DNA of 64,000 bases from Parasutterella secunda (GTDB lineage Bacteria; Pseudomonadota; Gammaproteobacteria; Burkholderiales; Burkholderiaceae_F), in contig NZ_JACJKX010000003.1 in the NCBI RefSeq assembly GCF_016901835.1, forward strand, positions 1-64,000, given 5' to 3'. Shown here piece after piece: positions 1 to 9,164 of the stretch. A model generated the notes under the pieces. The model made no database searches and was not told where the DNA came from. It saw only the letters and a program-made list of their open reading frames with translations. Every line of letters starts with the position of its first letter. Position 1 is the first letter of the stretch. The translations under genes were made by a program, and so were the position numbers.

Positions 1-2
1 TG

Positions 3-173
3 ATAAAGACTCTGGAAGGTGCGAAACAGCTCCTGAGAGACGCGGGGTATGTGATATTAAAACCATCGAGTAATGGGGACAATTGTCAGCCATTTGCGTC
101 GGAGCCGAATGCTGCGACGCCGGAGAGGGTTCGTCTTGCAATCTTTTGTGGTACGGGTGACAGTCATCTGTAG
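3..173 (+). CDS. C-terminal end of an unidentified protein (partial)
   Basis: An open frame enters from the left edge of the window and runs 56 codons to a TAG. The visible residues include KQLLRDAGYVIL and end in FCGTGDSHL. I do not recognise the family. The composition looks codable and nothing better occupies this stretch, but a 56-codon open frame is weak evidence. It is followed by about 100 bases of non-coding sequence before the next gene. Confidence 0.35.
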   Translation: MKTLEGAKQLLRDAGYVILKPSSNGDNCQPFASEPNAATPERVRLAIFCGTGDSHL

Positions 174-273
174 CCCTATTGAGAAGAGATTCTTAATGGG
201 GGCGGGTGAAAAAGTTCGTGCTTGGTCAAAAGAAATTTTCCCTCTTTAGAGGGGAGTTGTTTAGTTTATATTC

Positions 274-1287
274 ATGACGCTAGAGACCCTTAACGAAAAG
301 CTTCTGTCACTGGGAGCTAAACCGCAGCATATTCAACGCCTCTATCGAGCGATGATGGGGATTGTGGCTTGGCCATCAGAAAATGATCTCGCCTTTCCCA
401 AAAAGGTTCGTGATGCGCTTGCCGATCTCCGCAACGAGTTAAATCAAGTACTCACCGTCGTCGCAAAGGACGAGGGTGAGGAGGGAGCCAGTCTTAAATT
501 ACTTTTTAGACTCACTGACGGCCACACAATCGAGAGCGTTTTACTGCCCCGTGAAGGCGTTTGTGTGTCCACGCAAGTGGGCTGTGCCGTAGGCTGCGTC
601 TTTTGCATGACCGGGCAGTCGGGGCTCATCCGACAGCTCACCGATCTTGAAATCGTCGCTCAGGTGATGCATGCCAGAAAGCTTCGCCCTGAAACTAGAA
701 AAGTGGTCTTTATGGGCATGGGCGAGCCCTCGCACAACTTAAAAAACGTGATGCGTGCCATTGATTTTCTGGGTCGATACAGTCAGATTCCGCACAAAAA
801 TCTGGTGCTCTCTACCGTGGGCGATCAGCGGGTATTCGATGCCCTAGCGGCTTCAGAAGTAAAACCTGCTTTAGCCATCTCGCTTCATTCAACGATTGAG
901 GATAAACGCAGAAAATTGTTGCCCCGAGCAGGGAAAATTGCAATTGAGTCGCTCATTGATCAGGCCGAGCAGTACGCCCGCCAAACGGGCTATCCGATTC
1001 AGTATCAATGGACCCTGATTAAAGGAGTTAATGACGGTGATGATGAACTCGAATCGATTGCCGGGCTTTTAAAGGGCAAGTACGCTCTCATGAATTTCAT
1101 TCCGGTCAATACGGTTGAGAATCGCACGTTTGAGCGCCCCGAGTGGTCTCGCTGTCAGGAAATGGCTGATTATTTAAAACGCGTTCGGGTGCTCGCCAAA
1201 TTCAGGCACTCGGCTGCTCAGGATGTTGAGGGTGGTTGCGGACAATTAAGAAGCCGCTACAGCCAAGAAAAGGAAGGTCAGGTATGA
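274..1287 (+). CDS. RlmN/Cfr-family radical SAM RNA methyltransferase (RlmN-like paralogue)
   Basis: Radical SAM enzyme of the family that methylates C2 or C8 of adenine in RNA. The CxxxCxxC cluster ligands are C104, C108 and C111, in a context of CAVGCVFCMTG. The family motif MGMGEP is at 147-152, and the second catalytic cysteine is in GGCGQL near residue 322. At 337 residues it is shorter than typical RlmN (about 360-390). Its tail reads HSAAQDVEGGCGQL rather than the RKTRGDDIDAACGQL of E. coli RlmN. These traits match the second RlmN-like branch seen in Pseudomonas and Burkholderia, whose target is less certain, so I do not assign rlmN. The stop overlaps the helicase start by 4 nt (ATGA), suggesting co-translation. 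Confidence 0.85.
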   Translation: MTLETLNEKLLSLGAKPQHIQRLYRAMMGIVAWPSENDLAFPKKVRDALADLRNELNQVLTVVAKDEGEEGASLKLLFRLTDGHTIESVLLPREGVCVSTQVGCAVGCVFCMTGQSGLIRQLTDLEIVAQVMHARKLRPETRKVVFMGMGEPSHNLKNVMRAIDFLGRYSQIPHKNLVLSTVGDQRVFDALAASEVKPALAISLHSTIEDKRRKLLPRAGKIAIESLIDQAEQYARQTGYPIQYQWTLIKGVNDGDDELESIAGLLKGKYALMNFIPVNTVENRTFERPEWSRCQEMADYLKRVRVLAKFRHSAAQDVEGGCGQLRSRYSQEKEGQV

Positions 1288-2606
1288 CTTCATTTCACGA
1301 TTTAGGATTATCTTCTGCGCTTTGTGAGGCGGTAAAAAATAAGAAGTGGCAGGAGCCTTCCGCTGTTCAACAAAAAGCTATCCCGTCTGTTTTAGAGGGG
1401 CGCGACGTGATGGCCATTGCTCAGACAGGAAGTGGCAAAACAGGCGCTTTTTTACTGCCGATTCTTCAAAGACTCACGCAGGAAAAGGGTAAGAGTGGCT
1501 TCCCCTTGGCTTTGATTTTGGCACCGACCCGTGAATTGGCTCTTCAGATTTTTGAAAACGTCGAGTTTTTCGGAAACAGTGTCTCCAAAAGCGGTGCGCT
1601 TTTAATCGGAGGTGTGAGTCCCGTTCACCAGATGAAAGCGCTGCAGTCAAAACCCGACATCCTCGTGGCCACGCCCGGTCGTCTTTTGGATCACATCCGA
1701 CAACAAAACCTGAGTCTGGATTCAATTAAATATCTGGTACTTGATGAAGCAGACAGAATGCTCGATATGGGCTTTTGGCCGGATATTAAAAAGATTCTTT
1801 CGCATTGCTCACAAAAGCGTCAGTCGCTTTTATTTTCGGCAACGCTCTCAGACGACATTCATCTTTTATCTCAATCGCTTTTACGAAAGCCGCTTTTAAT
1901 TGAAATCAATGCCAATCGTGATGCAGCTAGCGTCAATCAAACGTTTTTTCAGGTGCCGACGAGCGAAAAAGCCCTTTTCTTGCGCGACTTAATTGTTGAT
2001 AACGGCCTCGAGCAGGTGTTGGTGTTTACGCGTGAGAAAGCCTCGGCTGCAAAACTTGCGGCTCATTTGAAAAAAGACGGCTTCACGGTCGACGCTTTGC
2101 ATGGTGATAAGACTCAGGCGCAACGCATCCGAATCCTTGAAGCGTTTAAAAACCATAGCCTTCGCGTTTTAGTGGCAACGGACTTAGCTAGCCGCGGTCT
2201 GGATATTAAAGCGCTTCCCGTTGTGATCAATTACGAGTTACCGGCTGATCCCCACGACTACATTCACCGGATCGGTCGCACCGGCCGAGCGGGCAGTGCC
2301 GGTTTAGCCTACTCGCTTGTAGGGGAAAAAGATTTCTACAGATTTCAGGCAATCGGATCGCTTCTGAAAAAAAGACCGGATCTTGAAACACCTGAAAAGT
2401 TTAAGGCCTACTTTGAAACGCTTCAAAGTCGGGAGCAAAAACAAAGAGAGTCTGATGATCAAAAAAGTTTTAAAAAATCGGTACGTGACCGAAAGTCGAA
2501 AGCTTGCCGACCTCCGCGGAAGGACTTTAAAAAGAATTCGCCGGATCGTGACAATAAGTCTTCTATCCAAAAAGACTCTTTTGAATACCTAATGCCTGAT
2601 TTTTAG
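1284..2606 (+). CDS. DEAD-box ATP-dependent RNA helicase, RhlE type
   Basis: RNA helicase, probably acting in ribosome assembly or RNA turnover. All core motifs are visible: AQTGSGKT at 46-53, PTREL at 81-85, DEAD at 154-157, SAT at 185-187, ATDLASRGLD near 298-307 and HRIGRTGR at 328-335. A Q-motif-like glutamine precedes motif I. The last 70 residues are strongly basic (Lys/Arg/Asp mix) and probably bind RNA. The start at 1284 is chosen because it overlaps the upstream stop (ATGA) and follows AGGAAGG; an upstream in-frame start at 1236 would lie deep inside the methylase gene. Coupling with an RNA methylase suggests a shared RNA-maturation role (inference). Confidence 0.93.
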   Translation: MTSFHDLGLSSALCEAVKNKKWQEPSAVQQKAIPSVLEGRDVMAIAQTGSGKTGAFLLPILQRLTQEKGKSGFPLALILAPTRELALQIFENVEFFGNSVSKSGALLIGGVSPVHQMKALQSKPDILVATPGRLLDHIRQQNLSLDSIKYLVLDEADRMLDMGFWPDIKKILSHCSQKRQSLLFSATLSDDIHLLSQSLLRKPLLIEINANRDAASVNQTFFQVPTSEKALFLRDLIVDNGLEQVLVFTREKASAAKLAAHLKKDGFTVDALHGDKTQAQRIRILEAFKNHSLRVLVATDLASRGLDIKALPVVINYELPADPHDYIHRIGRTGRAGSAGLAYSLVGEKDFYRFQAIGSLLKKRPDLETPEKFKAYFETLQSREQKQRESDDQKSFKKSVRDRKSKACRPPRKDFKKNSPDRDNKSSIQKDSFEYLMPDF

Positions 2607-2653
2607 AACAGAATTCTCGATACAATGCTTACCGATGACGACTGAAAAAAATC

Positions 2654-2959
2654 ATGAGAAAAGTAATTTTTATTTTGACTCTGACTCTGGCGCTTGCAGG
2701 TTGTTCAAATAGTCCCAGTGATCCGCTTTTTGATGCGCCGCTCGGGCAGCGAACGACTTGTGCAGCTGTCAACCCTGTGAAGGGCTCCGATACCTTAAGC
2801 GTTGTGCCGTTTAATTGTCCCGATTTGGAAATTTCCACAACGCTAAACGAATTGCGCGATGCCGGTTGGCGCTTAGAGAGCGTGAACATGGGTGAGGATG
2901 TTCGCATCAACGACACACTTGCCTCTGATGTCTCCATTACGGTAAGGAAGGCCTACTGA
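2654..2959 (+). CDS. Small lipoprotein of unknown function
   Basis: A 101-residue protein with a type II signal peptide: hydrophobic segment FILTLTLALAGC, with the lipobox cysteine near residue 17. The mature part contains two further cysteines (in TTCAAV and FNCPDL), so an intramolecular disulfide is possible. I recognise no domain. It is followed at once by the M24 peptidase gene, with stop and start overlapping as TGATG. An overlapping antisense frame (2629-2937) is rejected because only this strand gives a coherent lipoprotein. Confidence 0.75.
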   Translation: MRKVIFILTLTLALAGCSNSPSDPLFDAPLGQRTTCAAVNPVKGSDTLSVVPFNCPDLEISTTLNELRDAGWRLESVNMGEDVRINDTLASDVSITVRKAY

Positions 2960-4626
2960 TGTCTTTTATTAATCAACGTCTTCAAAACCTGCGCCAAGCG
3001 ATGCACCGCCTTGGCGCAAATGCTTTTTATTGCACCTTATCCGACGCGCATTTATCGGAATACATCCAGGAAGCGGACAAATTTTTAACTTTTCTCTCTG
3101 GGTTTACGGGTTCAAACGCTCAATTAATCGTGACCGATCATCAGGCGCTTTTATGGACTGATTCGCGCTACTGGGAGCAGGCAGCACTTGAGCTCAATGA
3201 CAGTGGCATCGTGTTGATGAGAGAAGGAAAAGAGGATGTCCCTGCGCCCGATAAGTGGCTCGCATCTCAACTCGATCACACACAAATGACTCTTGCCGTT
3301 GCGTTGGAGTCAGTGAGTTCGACAACTTTTAAAAAACTCAAGGAAAGTGTTTCGGCTGTTGTTGATTTTCAGCCATCCGAAATTGACCACCTTTGGACCG
3401 ATCGCCCGCATCGTACGATCAAGGGCCTCTATATTCATCACGCGAGTTCGGTTTCAGCCCACGATAAACTCAAACGCCTGCAGAGCTATCTTCAATCGCA
3501 AAACGGTTTTGCCGACTCAGACAGTCTTTTATTGACGCGTCTGGATGATATTGCGTGGTTGACGAATCTGAGAGGCTCAGATATTGAATTTAATCCGATC
3601 TTTTTAAGTTGGGCTTTGGTCTCAAAACGTGAGGCGTGTCTTTTTGTTCATACCCAGGCACTAACCGAAGAAATCACCTTACATCTGCAAAGAGCCGGCT
3701 GGCGTGTTTTGCCTTACGAGACTTTCGAAGACGAGTTATCGAAAATGAACGCCTCGATTTGGGCTCGAGAAGAGGACTTAAATGCGAAAGTCTTCACACT
3801 GATCCACGATCGTTTTAAACCCTGCAAGCACCCGGTTGCTCTTTGGAAATCCGTTAAAACACCTGAGGAAATTGCGGGTTTAAAAGAAGTCATGAAAGCC
3901 GACGGGCAGGCGCTTGAAGACTTTATCGAAGAAATCAAAGATAGACTGGCAAGAGGGGAGCGCCTCACGGAAAACGATGCGGTGGATATTTTGCATCAGA
4001 AACGATCGGCTATCCCCGGTTTTATTGGAGAGAGTTTCGGCACAATTGCAGCGGTTAACGCCAATGCCGCATTGCCTCACTATGAACCGATCTCCGGCCT
4101 CGGTGCCCCGATTGAGCCGCCTTGCCTTTTACTTGTTGATTCCGGCGCCCATTACGATAAGGGGACAACGGATACTACACGGGTTTGGTTTTTAGGTGAT
4201 TCCCAAGACTATCCGAGTGCAGACTTACAGGCGTTAAAGCGTGATTACACGGCAGTTTATAAAGCGATGAAGGCCTTATCTGAAGCAACATTTAAACCGG
4301 GGACAACGGGTTTTGAGCTCGACAAAATTGCCCGAGCGCCCATCCACGCCATCGGGGCGGATTTCGGTCACGGAACAGGACACGGAATCGGTTTGACGCT
4401 CAATGTGCATGAAACACCTCCGAGTATTTCCCCTCGCGAGCGAGAGGGGACGATGACGCCCTTTGAACCCGGCATGATCGTAAGCGATGAGCCCGGTATC
4501 TATCGGCCCGGCCAATGGGGTATTCGCATTGAAAATATGCTCGTGTGTGTTCAAAAGGCTGAAAATCTCTTAGGGTTTGAGACGCTCACACAATGCAAGA
4601 TTGACACGACGTTATTGCTACAATGA
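2959..4626 (+). CDS. M24B aminopeptidase P family (Xaa-Pro aminopeptidase)
   Basis: Metallopeptidase that removes an N-terminal residue preceding proline. At 555 residues it has the three-domain layout of the long, XPNPEP1-like branch rather than E. coli PepP (about 440). Two creatinase-like N-terminal domains cover roughly 1-310, and the pita-bread catalytic domain covers 310-555. Metal ligands are recognisable: D394 in LLVDSGAHYD, D405 in TTDTTR, the histidines of GHGTGHGIG at 470-478, E511 in SDEPGIY and E525 in GIRIENM. No signal peptide, so cytosolic. It fits the peptide-using physiology implied by the other peptidases in the window. The stop overlaps an ATG at 4623, but the next gene more likely starts at 4653. 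Confidence 0.92.
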   Translation: MSFINQRLQNLRQAMHRLGANAFYCTLSDAHLSEYIQEADKFLTFLSGFTGSNAQLIVTDHQALLWTDSRYWEQAALELNDSGIVLMREGKEDVPAPDKWLASQLDHTQMTLAVALESVSSTTFKKLKESVSAVVDFQPSEIDHLWTDRPHRTIKGLYIHHASSVSAHDKLKRLQSYLQSQNGFADSDSLLLTRLDDIAWLTNLRGSDIEFNPIFLSWALVSKREACLFVHTQALTEEITLHLQRAGWRVLPYETFEDELSKMNASIWAREEDLNAKVFTLIHDRFKPCKHPVALWKSVKTPEEIAGLKEVMKADGQALEDFIEEIKDRLARGERLTENDAVDILHQKRSAIPGFIGESFGTIAAVNANAALPHYEPISGLGAPIEPPCLLLVDSGAHYDKGTTDTTRVWFLGDSQDYPSADLQALKRDYTAVYKAMKALSEATFKPGTTGFELDKIARAPIHAIGADFGHGTGHGIGLTLNVHETPPSISPREREGTMTPFEPGMIVSDEPGIYRPGQWGIRIENMLVCVQKAENLLGFETLTQCKIDTTLLLQ

Positions 4627-4652
4627 AGAGGATTGAATTTGAGGAAAAAATA

Positions 4653-6230
4653 ATGCCGAAACTGTTACCGTTGGGCACATCAGATTTTCAAGCCTTGCGT
4701 TTAAACAACGAAATCTACGTTGACAAAACGGATTTGATTTTCCAGTTAGCAAAGGGTCGTGGGAAAATTTTTTTGGCTCGTCCCAGACGTTTCGGCAAGT
4801 CCTTGTTAATTTCAACCTTTGAGTCGTTATTCAAATCCGGTCTTCAGAATTTCCGGGGTTTGGCGATTGAAGACCTTTGGGAAGATAAGCTTTACCCGGT
4901 CGTACGCTTGGATTTCTCAAAATTAAAGGGCTATGACAGTGTGGAATTTTTCCGGGAGGCCTTCTTTAACTATCTTCAAGAGTCTTTTTATCCTTTGGGT
5001 TTCCGCTATGACGCCTCTCGTACCTCAGTTTTGGCTCAGTTAGACAGTTGGACTCAAACGCTTGAGACCAGTTCGCTGGTCATACTGATTGACGAGTATG
5101 ACGCACCTCTGACAGAAAGACTGCACGATGATTCTCAATTTAACCAAGTCAGAGACATTCTGTCTCAGTTTTTCGCGATTTTGAAATCCAATGAGGGATG
5201 CCTGCGCTTTTTCTTTATGACGGGCATCACTAAATTCAGTAACACGAGTATTTTCTCTGCATTTAATAATTTGCAGGACATCTCGATGAATCCGATCTTC
5301 GGGACTTTGTTGGGATATACGCAGGAAGAAATAATCGAAAATTTCTCAGAGTACCTGACATCGGCGGCTCAAAAACTGAAGGTGTCCGAACAGGATCTTT
5401 TGGATCAGCTAAAACTCCATTATGACGGATTCTGTTTTGATTCTTCGGCGAAGACGCATGTTTATTGTCCTTGGTCAGTTTTAAATTTTTTAAATTATCC
5501 GGAATTAGGTTTTCAGAATTATTGGTATAAGAGCGGCGGACAACCGACAGTGTTGTTGAAATTCCTGGTTAATCACGCCTTGGAAAAGCCGGTTGACTAT
5601 GCCGAGGATAAACTCATTCGACTTTCGGATTTAAACACGGCCAGGCAATATGATGAAATTTGTCTGGATGCTCTATTAACTCAAGCAGGATACCTCTCGA
5701 TCAGCGAAGTTTTAAAAAACGGCTATGCCGTGCTCACTTACCCCAATAAAGAAGTAGCTGTCTCGATGGCTCAGCTTTATGCCGACGAGTTGTTGAAAGG
5801 TCGCCCCCTTGAGCATTCCCGCGGTCCTTTGATTGCGGATGTAATGGCAAGCGGTCGCGTTGAAGACGTTATTGATGTATTCAATAAGACCGTAACTTCA
5901 ATTGACTATTCTCGCTATCCGATCACGGATGAATCAACCTGTCGAGCCTATTTGCAAGTTCTTTTAATCGGTGCGGCGATGCTGCCGAGAGTTGAAGTGC
6001 ATAACGCTTTGGGCCGAAGCGATTTGGAAGTAGAGATCGGTACTCGTCATTGGGTTTTTGAGTTTAAATTTGCGCATCGCAACAGTCAGGTTCAATCGCT
6101 CTTGAGTCAAGGTCTGGAGCAACTTAAGGCAAACCGTTATGGCAAACAGTCGACTTTAAACGAACTGATTCGCGTAGCACTGGTTTTTTCTGAAGAAGAT
6201 AGAAAGTTTACGGCTTGGCAATGCGTATAG
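4653..6230 (+). CDS. AAA-ATPase-like protein with C-terminal PD-(D/E)XK nuclease-like domain
   Basis: Belongs to the large family of gut-bacterial proteins pairing an AAA-ATPase-like domain (PF09820 type) with a PDDEXK_9-type C-terminus. It opens with LPLGTSDFQALR and YVDKTDLI; RPRRFGKSLLIST is the P-loop; LVILIDEYDAPL is the Walker B region. The C-terminus carries LEVEIGTRHWVFEFKFA, matching the E..(x)..EFK core of restriction-like nucleases. Biological role is unknown for the family; these genes are often multicopy and prone to gain and loss. The start at 4653 follows GAGGAAAAAA at good spacing, while the alternative ATG at 4623 has no ribosome site. Length 525 residues. Confidence 0.85.
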   Translation: MPKLLPLGTSDFQALRLNNEIYVDKTDLIFQLAKGRGKIFLARPRRFGKSLLISTFESLFKSGLQNFRGLAIEDLWEDKLYPVVRLDFSKLKGYDSVEFFREAFFNYLQESFYPLGFRYDASRTSVLAQLDSWTQTLETSSLVILIDEYDAPLTERLHDDSQFNQVRDILSQFFAILKSNEGCLRFFFMTGITKFSNTSIFSAFNNLQDISMNPIFGTLLGYTQEEIIENFSEYLTSAAQKLKVSEQDLLDQLKLHYDGFCFDSSAKTHVYCPWSVLNFLNYPELGFQNYWYKSGGQPTVLLKFLVNHALEKPVDYAEDKLIRLSDLNTARQYDEICLDALLTQAGYLSISEVLKNGYAVLTYPNKEVAVSMAQLYADELLKGRPLEHSRGPLIADVMASGRVEDVIDVFNKTVTSIDYSRYPITDESTCRAYLQVLLIGAAMLPRVEVHNALGRSDLEVEIGTRHWVFEFKFAHRNSQVQSLLSQGLEQLKANRYGKQSTLNELIRVALVFSEEDRKFTAWQCV

Positions 6231-6266
6231 TCAAAGCGCTGAAGTTGAAGACTCGGATCGCGACTT

Positions 6267-7658
6267 ATGACTAATGAGGATTCAGTCAAAAACACAGCAA
6301 ACCGGACCTACCAAAAAATGACCCGGGAACCGGTCGCAGGTTTGGTTTTGAAATTGGGCATCCCGACGATGCTCTCGATGTTGGTGACTGCGCTCTATAA
6401 CACGGCATCGACCTACTATGTGTCCTATTTAGGCACTTCTGCCGTCGGTGCTATGGGGGTCGTCTTTGCGCTTCAGACCATCATTCAGGCAATCGGTATC
6501 ATGATCGGTCAGGGCTGTGCTTCGCAAACCTCCCGTCTTTTAGGTGCTCAAAACTACGTCAAAGCCAATGCTTTAGCTTCTTCTGGACTTTTTCTGAGTC
6601 TGGTCTTTGCATCCGTATTCGGCCTTATCGCTTTTGTGCTCATGGAGCCTCTCATGATGATTATGGGAGCCACACAAACCATTTTGCCGTATGCGGAGAC
6701 CTACTCCGAAGTCATACTGTTAGCGGCGCCTTTTATGGCTGCGTCTTTTACTCTTAATAATCTTTTGCGCTCCGAAGGCTTGGCCGTGATCGGCATGATT
6801 GGATTGGGTGTGGGCGGTATTCTCAATATTGCGATCTGTCCGATCTTCATTTTTGTTTTTAATTGGGGAATCGCAGGGGCAGCTTGGGCAACGGCGCTTT
6901 GCCAATTCATTTCGTTTTTAATTCTGCTTACTCACTATTTGAGAGGAAAAGGCACGATGCAGATGCATTGGGCTTTTGTTTCCAAGTCACCGAGTCTATA
7001 CGCATCAATATTTAAAAACGGTATGCCCTCCTTAACCCGCAACGGTTTAGGTGCTGTTGCGGCGAGCGCCTTAAATCTGATGGCCGGTCAATACGGCGAT
7101 GCGGGCGTTGCCGCTATGAGTATTGTCGGTCGTGTGATGATGATCACCAACGCTTTTTTAATCGGTCTGGGGCAAGGGTATCAGCCGGTGTTGGGCTACA
7201 ACTGGGGGGCCAAGCTTTTTACCCGAGCCAAAGCGGCGCTTGATGCAACAATCACCATAGGGATGGTCATGATGGCTGTCTTGGGGTCAATCGGATTTAT
7301 TTTTGCCGAAGAGGTGGTGAGCTTTTTTGAAACGAATGACCCGGAAGTTCTCGCAATAGGCGTTTTAGCTTTGAAGCTTCATTGCTCGGCCGCTTTGATT
7401 ATTCCTGTCAATGTCATTGGCAACATGTCCTATCAGGTTTTGGGGCGCGCAGCCATCGGGACGCTTTTAGCTGCCACTCGCCAAGGACTCTTTTTCTTAC
7501 CGTTAATTTTCTTTTTGCCTTCTCAGATCGGACTTTTAGGTGTTCAGTGTGCTCAGCCTTTGGCTGAAGTCGGAGCGTTTTGTGTCTGCGGCTATTTCTT
7601 GTGGCATTTCAGAAATGAATTGAATTATCGTATTTCTGTTCAAAACTATAAATACTAA
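6267..7658 (+). CDS. MATE family multidrug/cation efflux transporter
   Basis: Integral membrane exporter of 463 residues with about 12 hydrophobic segments arranged as two homologous halves. The opening LKLGIPTMLSMLVTALYN and the later GQGYQPVLGYNWGA are typical of the MATE family (DinF/NorM-related). MATE pumps use Na+ or H+ gradients; the substrate cannot be read from sequence. It starts 36 bases after the AAA-ATPase stop and may share its transcript. Confidence 0.92.
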   Translation: MTNEDSVKNTANRTYQKMTREPVAGLVLKLGIPTMLSMLVTALYNTASTYYVSYLGTSAVGAMGVVFALQTIIQAIGIMIGQGCASQTSRLLGAQNYVKANALASSGLFLSLVFASVFGLIAFVLMEPLMMIMGATQTILPYAETYSEVILLAAPFMAASFTLNNLLRSEGLAVIGMIGLGVGGILNIAICPIFIFVFNWGIAGAAWATALCQFISFLILLTHYLRGKGTMQMHWAFVSKSPSLYASIFKNGMPSLTRNGLGAVAASALNLMAGQYGDAGVAAMSIVGRVMMITNAFLIGLGQGYQPVLGYNWGAKLFTRAKAALDATITIGMVMMAVLGSIGFIFAEEVVSFFETNDPEVLAIGVLALKLHCSAALIIPVNVIGNMSYQVLGRAAIGTLLAATRQGLFFLPLIFFLPSQIGLLGVQCAQPLAEVGAFCVCGYFLWHFRNELNYRISVQNYKY

Positions 7659-7700
7659 AATACGAATAATAAGCCATTAAAAATGACATTAACTGTTAAA

Positions 7701-8033
7701 ATGAGCGTAATTAACAATCTTCGTCCGCCCAAAGATATTCGTTTGGAAATGGCTGAGCGTTTCAAACACGTCCGTTTGGACCGGAACATGACTCAGGAAC
7801 AGCTCTCTGAGCGCTCAGGTGTTTCCCTAGGCTCGTTGAGACGCTTTGAAGCAGAAGGCGAGATTTCGTTAAAACATCTCGTTAATTTGTCCATCGCACT
7901 AAACTGTGCTCAAGACTTTGATGAACTGTTCCAACTTGAAGAAAAATTGGATTTGTTTAAACCGAAGCCGAAACGTAGACAGCGCGCAACAGGAAAACGT
8001 CGGTTGTCAAAAGTAGAGAACTTATTCAAATAA
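7701..8033 (+). CDS. Small XRE-type helix-turn-helix regulator, HipB-like but without HipA
   Basis: About 110 residues. The HTH core covers roughly 20-75, with MTQEQLSERSGVSLGSLRRFE as the recognition region followed by ISLKHLVNLSIALN. The tail is strongly basic (KPKPKRRQRATGKRR). This architecture resembles antitoxins or regulators that precede hipA kinase genes, but no hipA-like gene follows; the next gene is a TRAP binding protein on the same strand. An upstream in-frame ATG at 7683 is possible; neither start has a clear ribosome site. Target unknown; local control of the TRAP operon or autoregulation are both possible. Confidence 0.8.
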   Translation: MSVINNLRPPKDIRLEMAERFKHVRLDRNMTQEQLSERSGVSLGSLRRFEAEGEISLKHLVNLSIALNCAQDFDELFQLEEKLDLFKPKPKRRQRATGKRRLSKVENLFK

Positions 8034-8163
8034 GAGCTTTTCTGAACTGACACTGCCTTGCCAATCTTGGGAATTGTCCGCAGAACTCGGTTAAAAGTGC
8101 ACCGGACCGCTATACTTAAGAGATAATATTTTCAGTCGGCATTCTTCCCGGAGGATTCAATTT

Positions 8164-9150
8164 ATGCGAACCGCTGTCAAAGCTATGTTTGTCGCAGGCG
8201 CTTGTCTTGTTGCTGCGGCGTTTTCCGCACAGGCTGCCCAAACCATTCGTTTGGCGCACACGGCCGCCACAAGTCATGCCCATCATGCGGCCGCTCTTCA
8301 ATTTGCCAAGAATGTTGAAGCTCGGACAAAAGGGGAATTGAAAGTTGAAGTGTATCCTTCGGGAGAATTGGGTGATCAGCCTGCTCTAGCCGAACAGGTC
8401 ACGATGAGTGCGCTCGATATGGCCGTGGTCTCTTTGGGCAATATGGCGATGTACGATAAGCGCCTTAACGCCATGACGGCCCCCTTCCTCTTTGAAAGCT
8501 ACGATGAAGCCCACAAAGTCATTGATAACTTTGTAATGCCCTGGATGAATAAGGGACTCGCGGCTCACGACTGTGTGGGTCTATCCATGTTTGACTACGG
8601 TTTCAGACAAACCACGACTCAGGACGTGGTGGTAAATTCCGCTGAAGATCTCAAAGGTGTGAAAATCCGCGTGCCGCCTGCGACCGGCCTTTTGGCGGCC
8701 TTTGATGCAATCGGCGCCAATACGCAAAGCATTGCCTATTCCGAGCTTTATACGTCGCTCAAGCAGGGTGTCGTTGTGGGTGAAGAAAACCCGGTGTTCA
8801 CGATTTTGGCCGACAGCCTTTTTGAAACACAAAACCAATTGGCCATGACCAATCACTATTTTGACTGTCAGGTGCTTTTGATTAATAAAACTCTCTATGA
8901 GGGACTCTCAGCCGAACAACAAAAGGTTTTGAAAGAAGAGGCCGTCAACGCTCAAAATCTCACACGCAAGATGATCAGCGAAGGCGAAAGTGCGGTGGTT
9001 GAGGAACTCAAGAAAAAGGGGATGAATGTCACCTATCCTGATCGTGCTTCTTTTGTGAACAAGATGGCGCCTGCCTACGAAAAGGTTGCCCAGTTGGCAG
9101 GTCAAGAAGCTATGGATGAAGTCTTAAACGCTGTGAAGGCCGGTCAATAG
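8164..9150 (+). CDS. TRAP transporter periplasmic substrate-binding protein, DctP family
   Basis: Extracytoplasmic solute receptor of a tripartite ATP-independent periplasmic transporter. The signal peptide spans about 1-24 with cleavage after AQA. The mature protein starts with the typical TIRLAHTAATSHAHH, and then has GELKVEVYPSGELGD. The conserved arginine that binds a substrate carboxylate is probably the one in LKGVKIRVPP. Ribosome site GGAGG lies upstream. A TATACT element at 8111-8116 could be a -10 box. Substrate is unknown; organic acids such as C4-dicarboxylates or sialic acid are usual for the family. First gene of a three-gene transport operon. Confidence 0.95.
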   Translation: MRTAVKAMFVAGACLVAAAFSAQAAQTIRLAHTAATSHAHHAAALQFAKNVEARTKGELKVEVYPSGELGDQPALAEQVTMSALDMAVVSLGNMAMYDKRLNAMTAPFLFESYDEAHKVIDNFVMPWMNKGLAAHDCVGLSMFDYGFRQTTTQDVVVNSAEDLKGVKIRVPPATGLLAAFDAIGANTQSIAYSELYTSLKQGVVVGEENPVFTILADSLFETQNQLAMTNHYFDCQVLLINKTLYEGLSAEQQKVLKEEAVNAQNLTRKMISEGESAVVEELKKKGMNVTYPDRASFVNKMAPAYEKVAQLAGQEAMDEVLNAVKAGQ

Positions 9151-9164
9151 GAAGCGATTCGATT

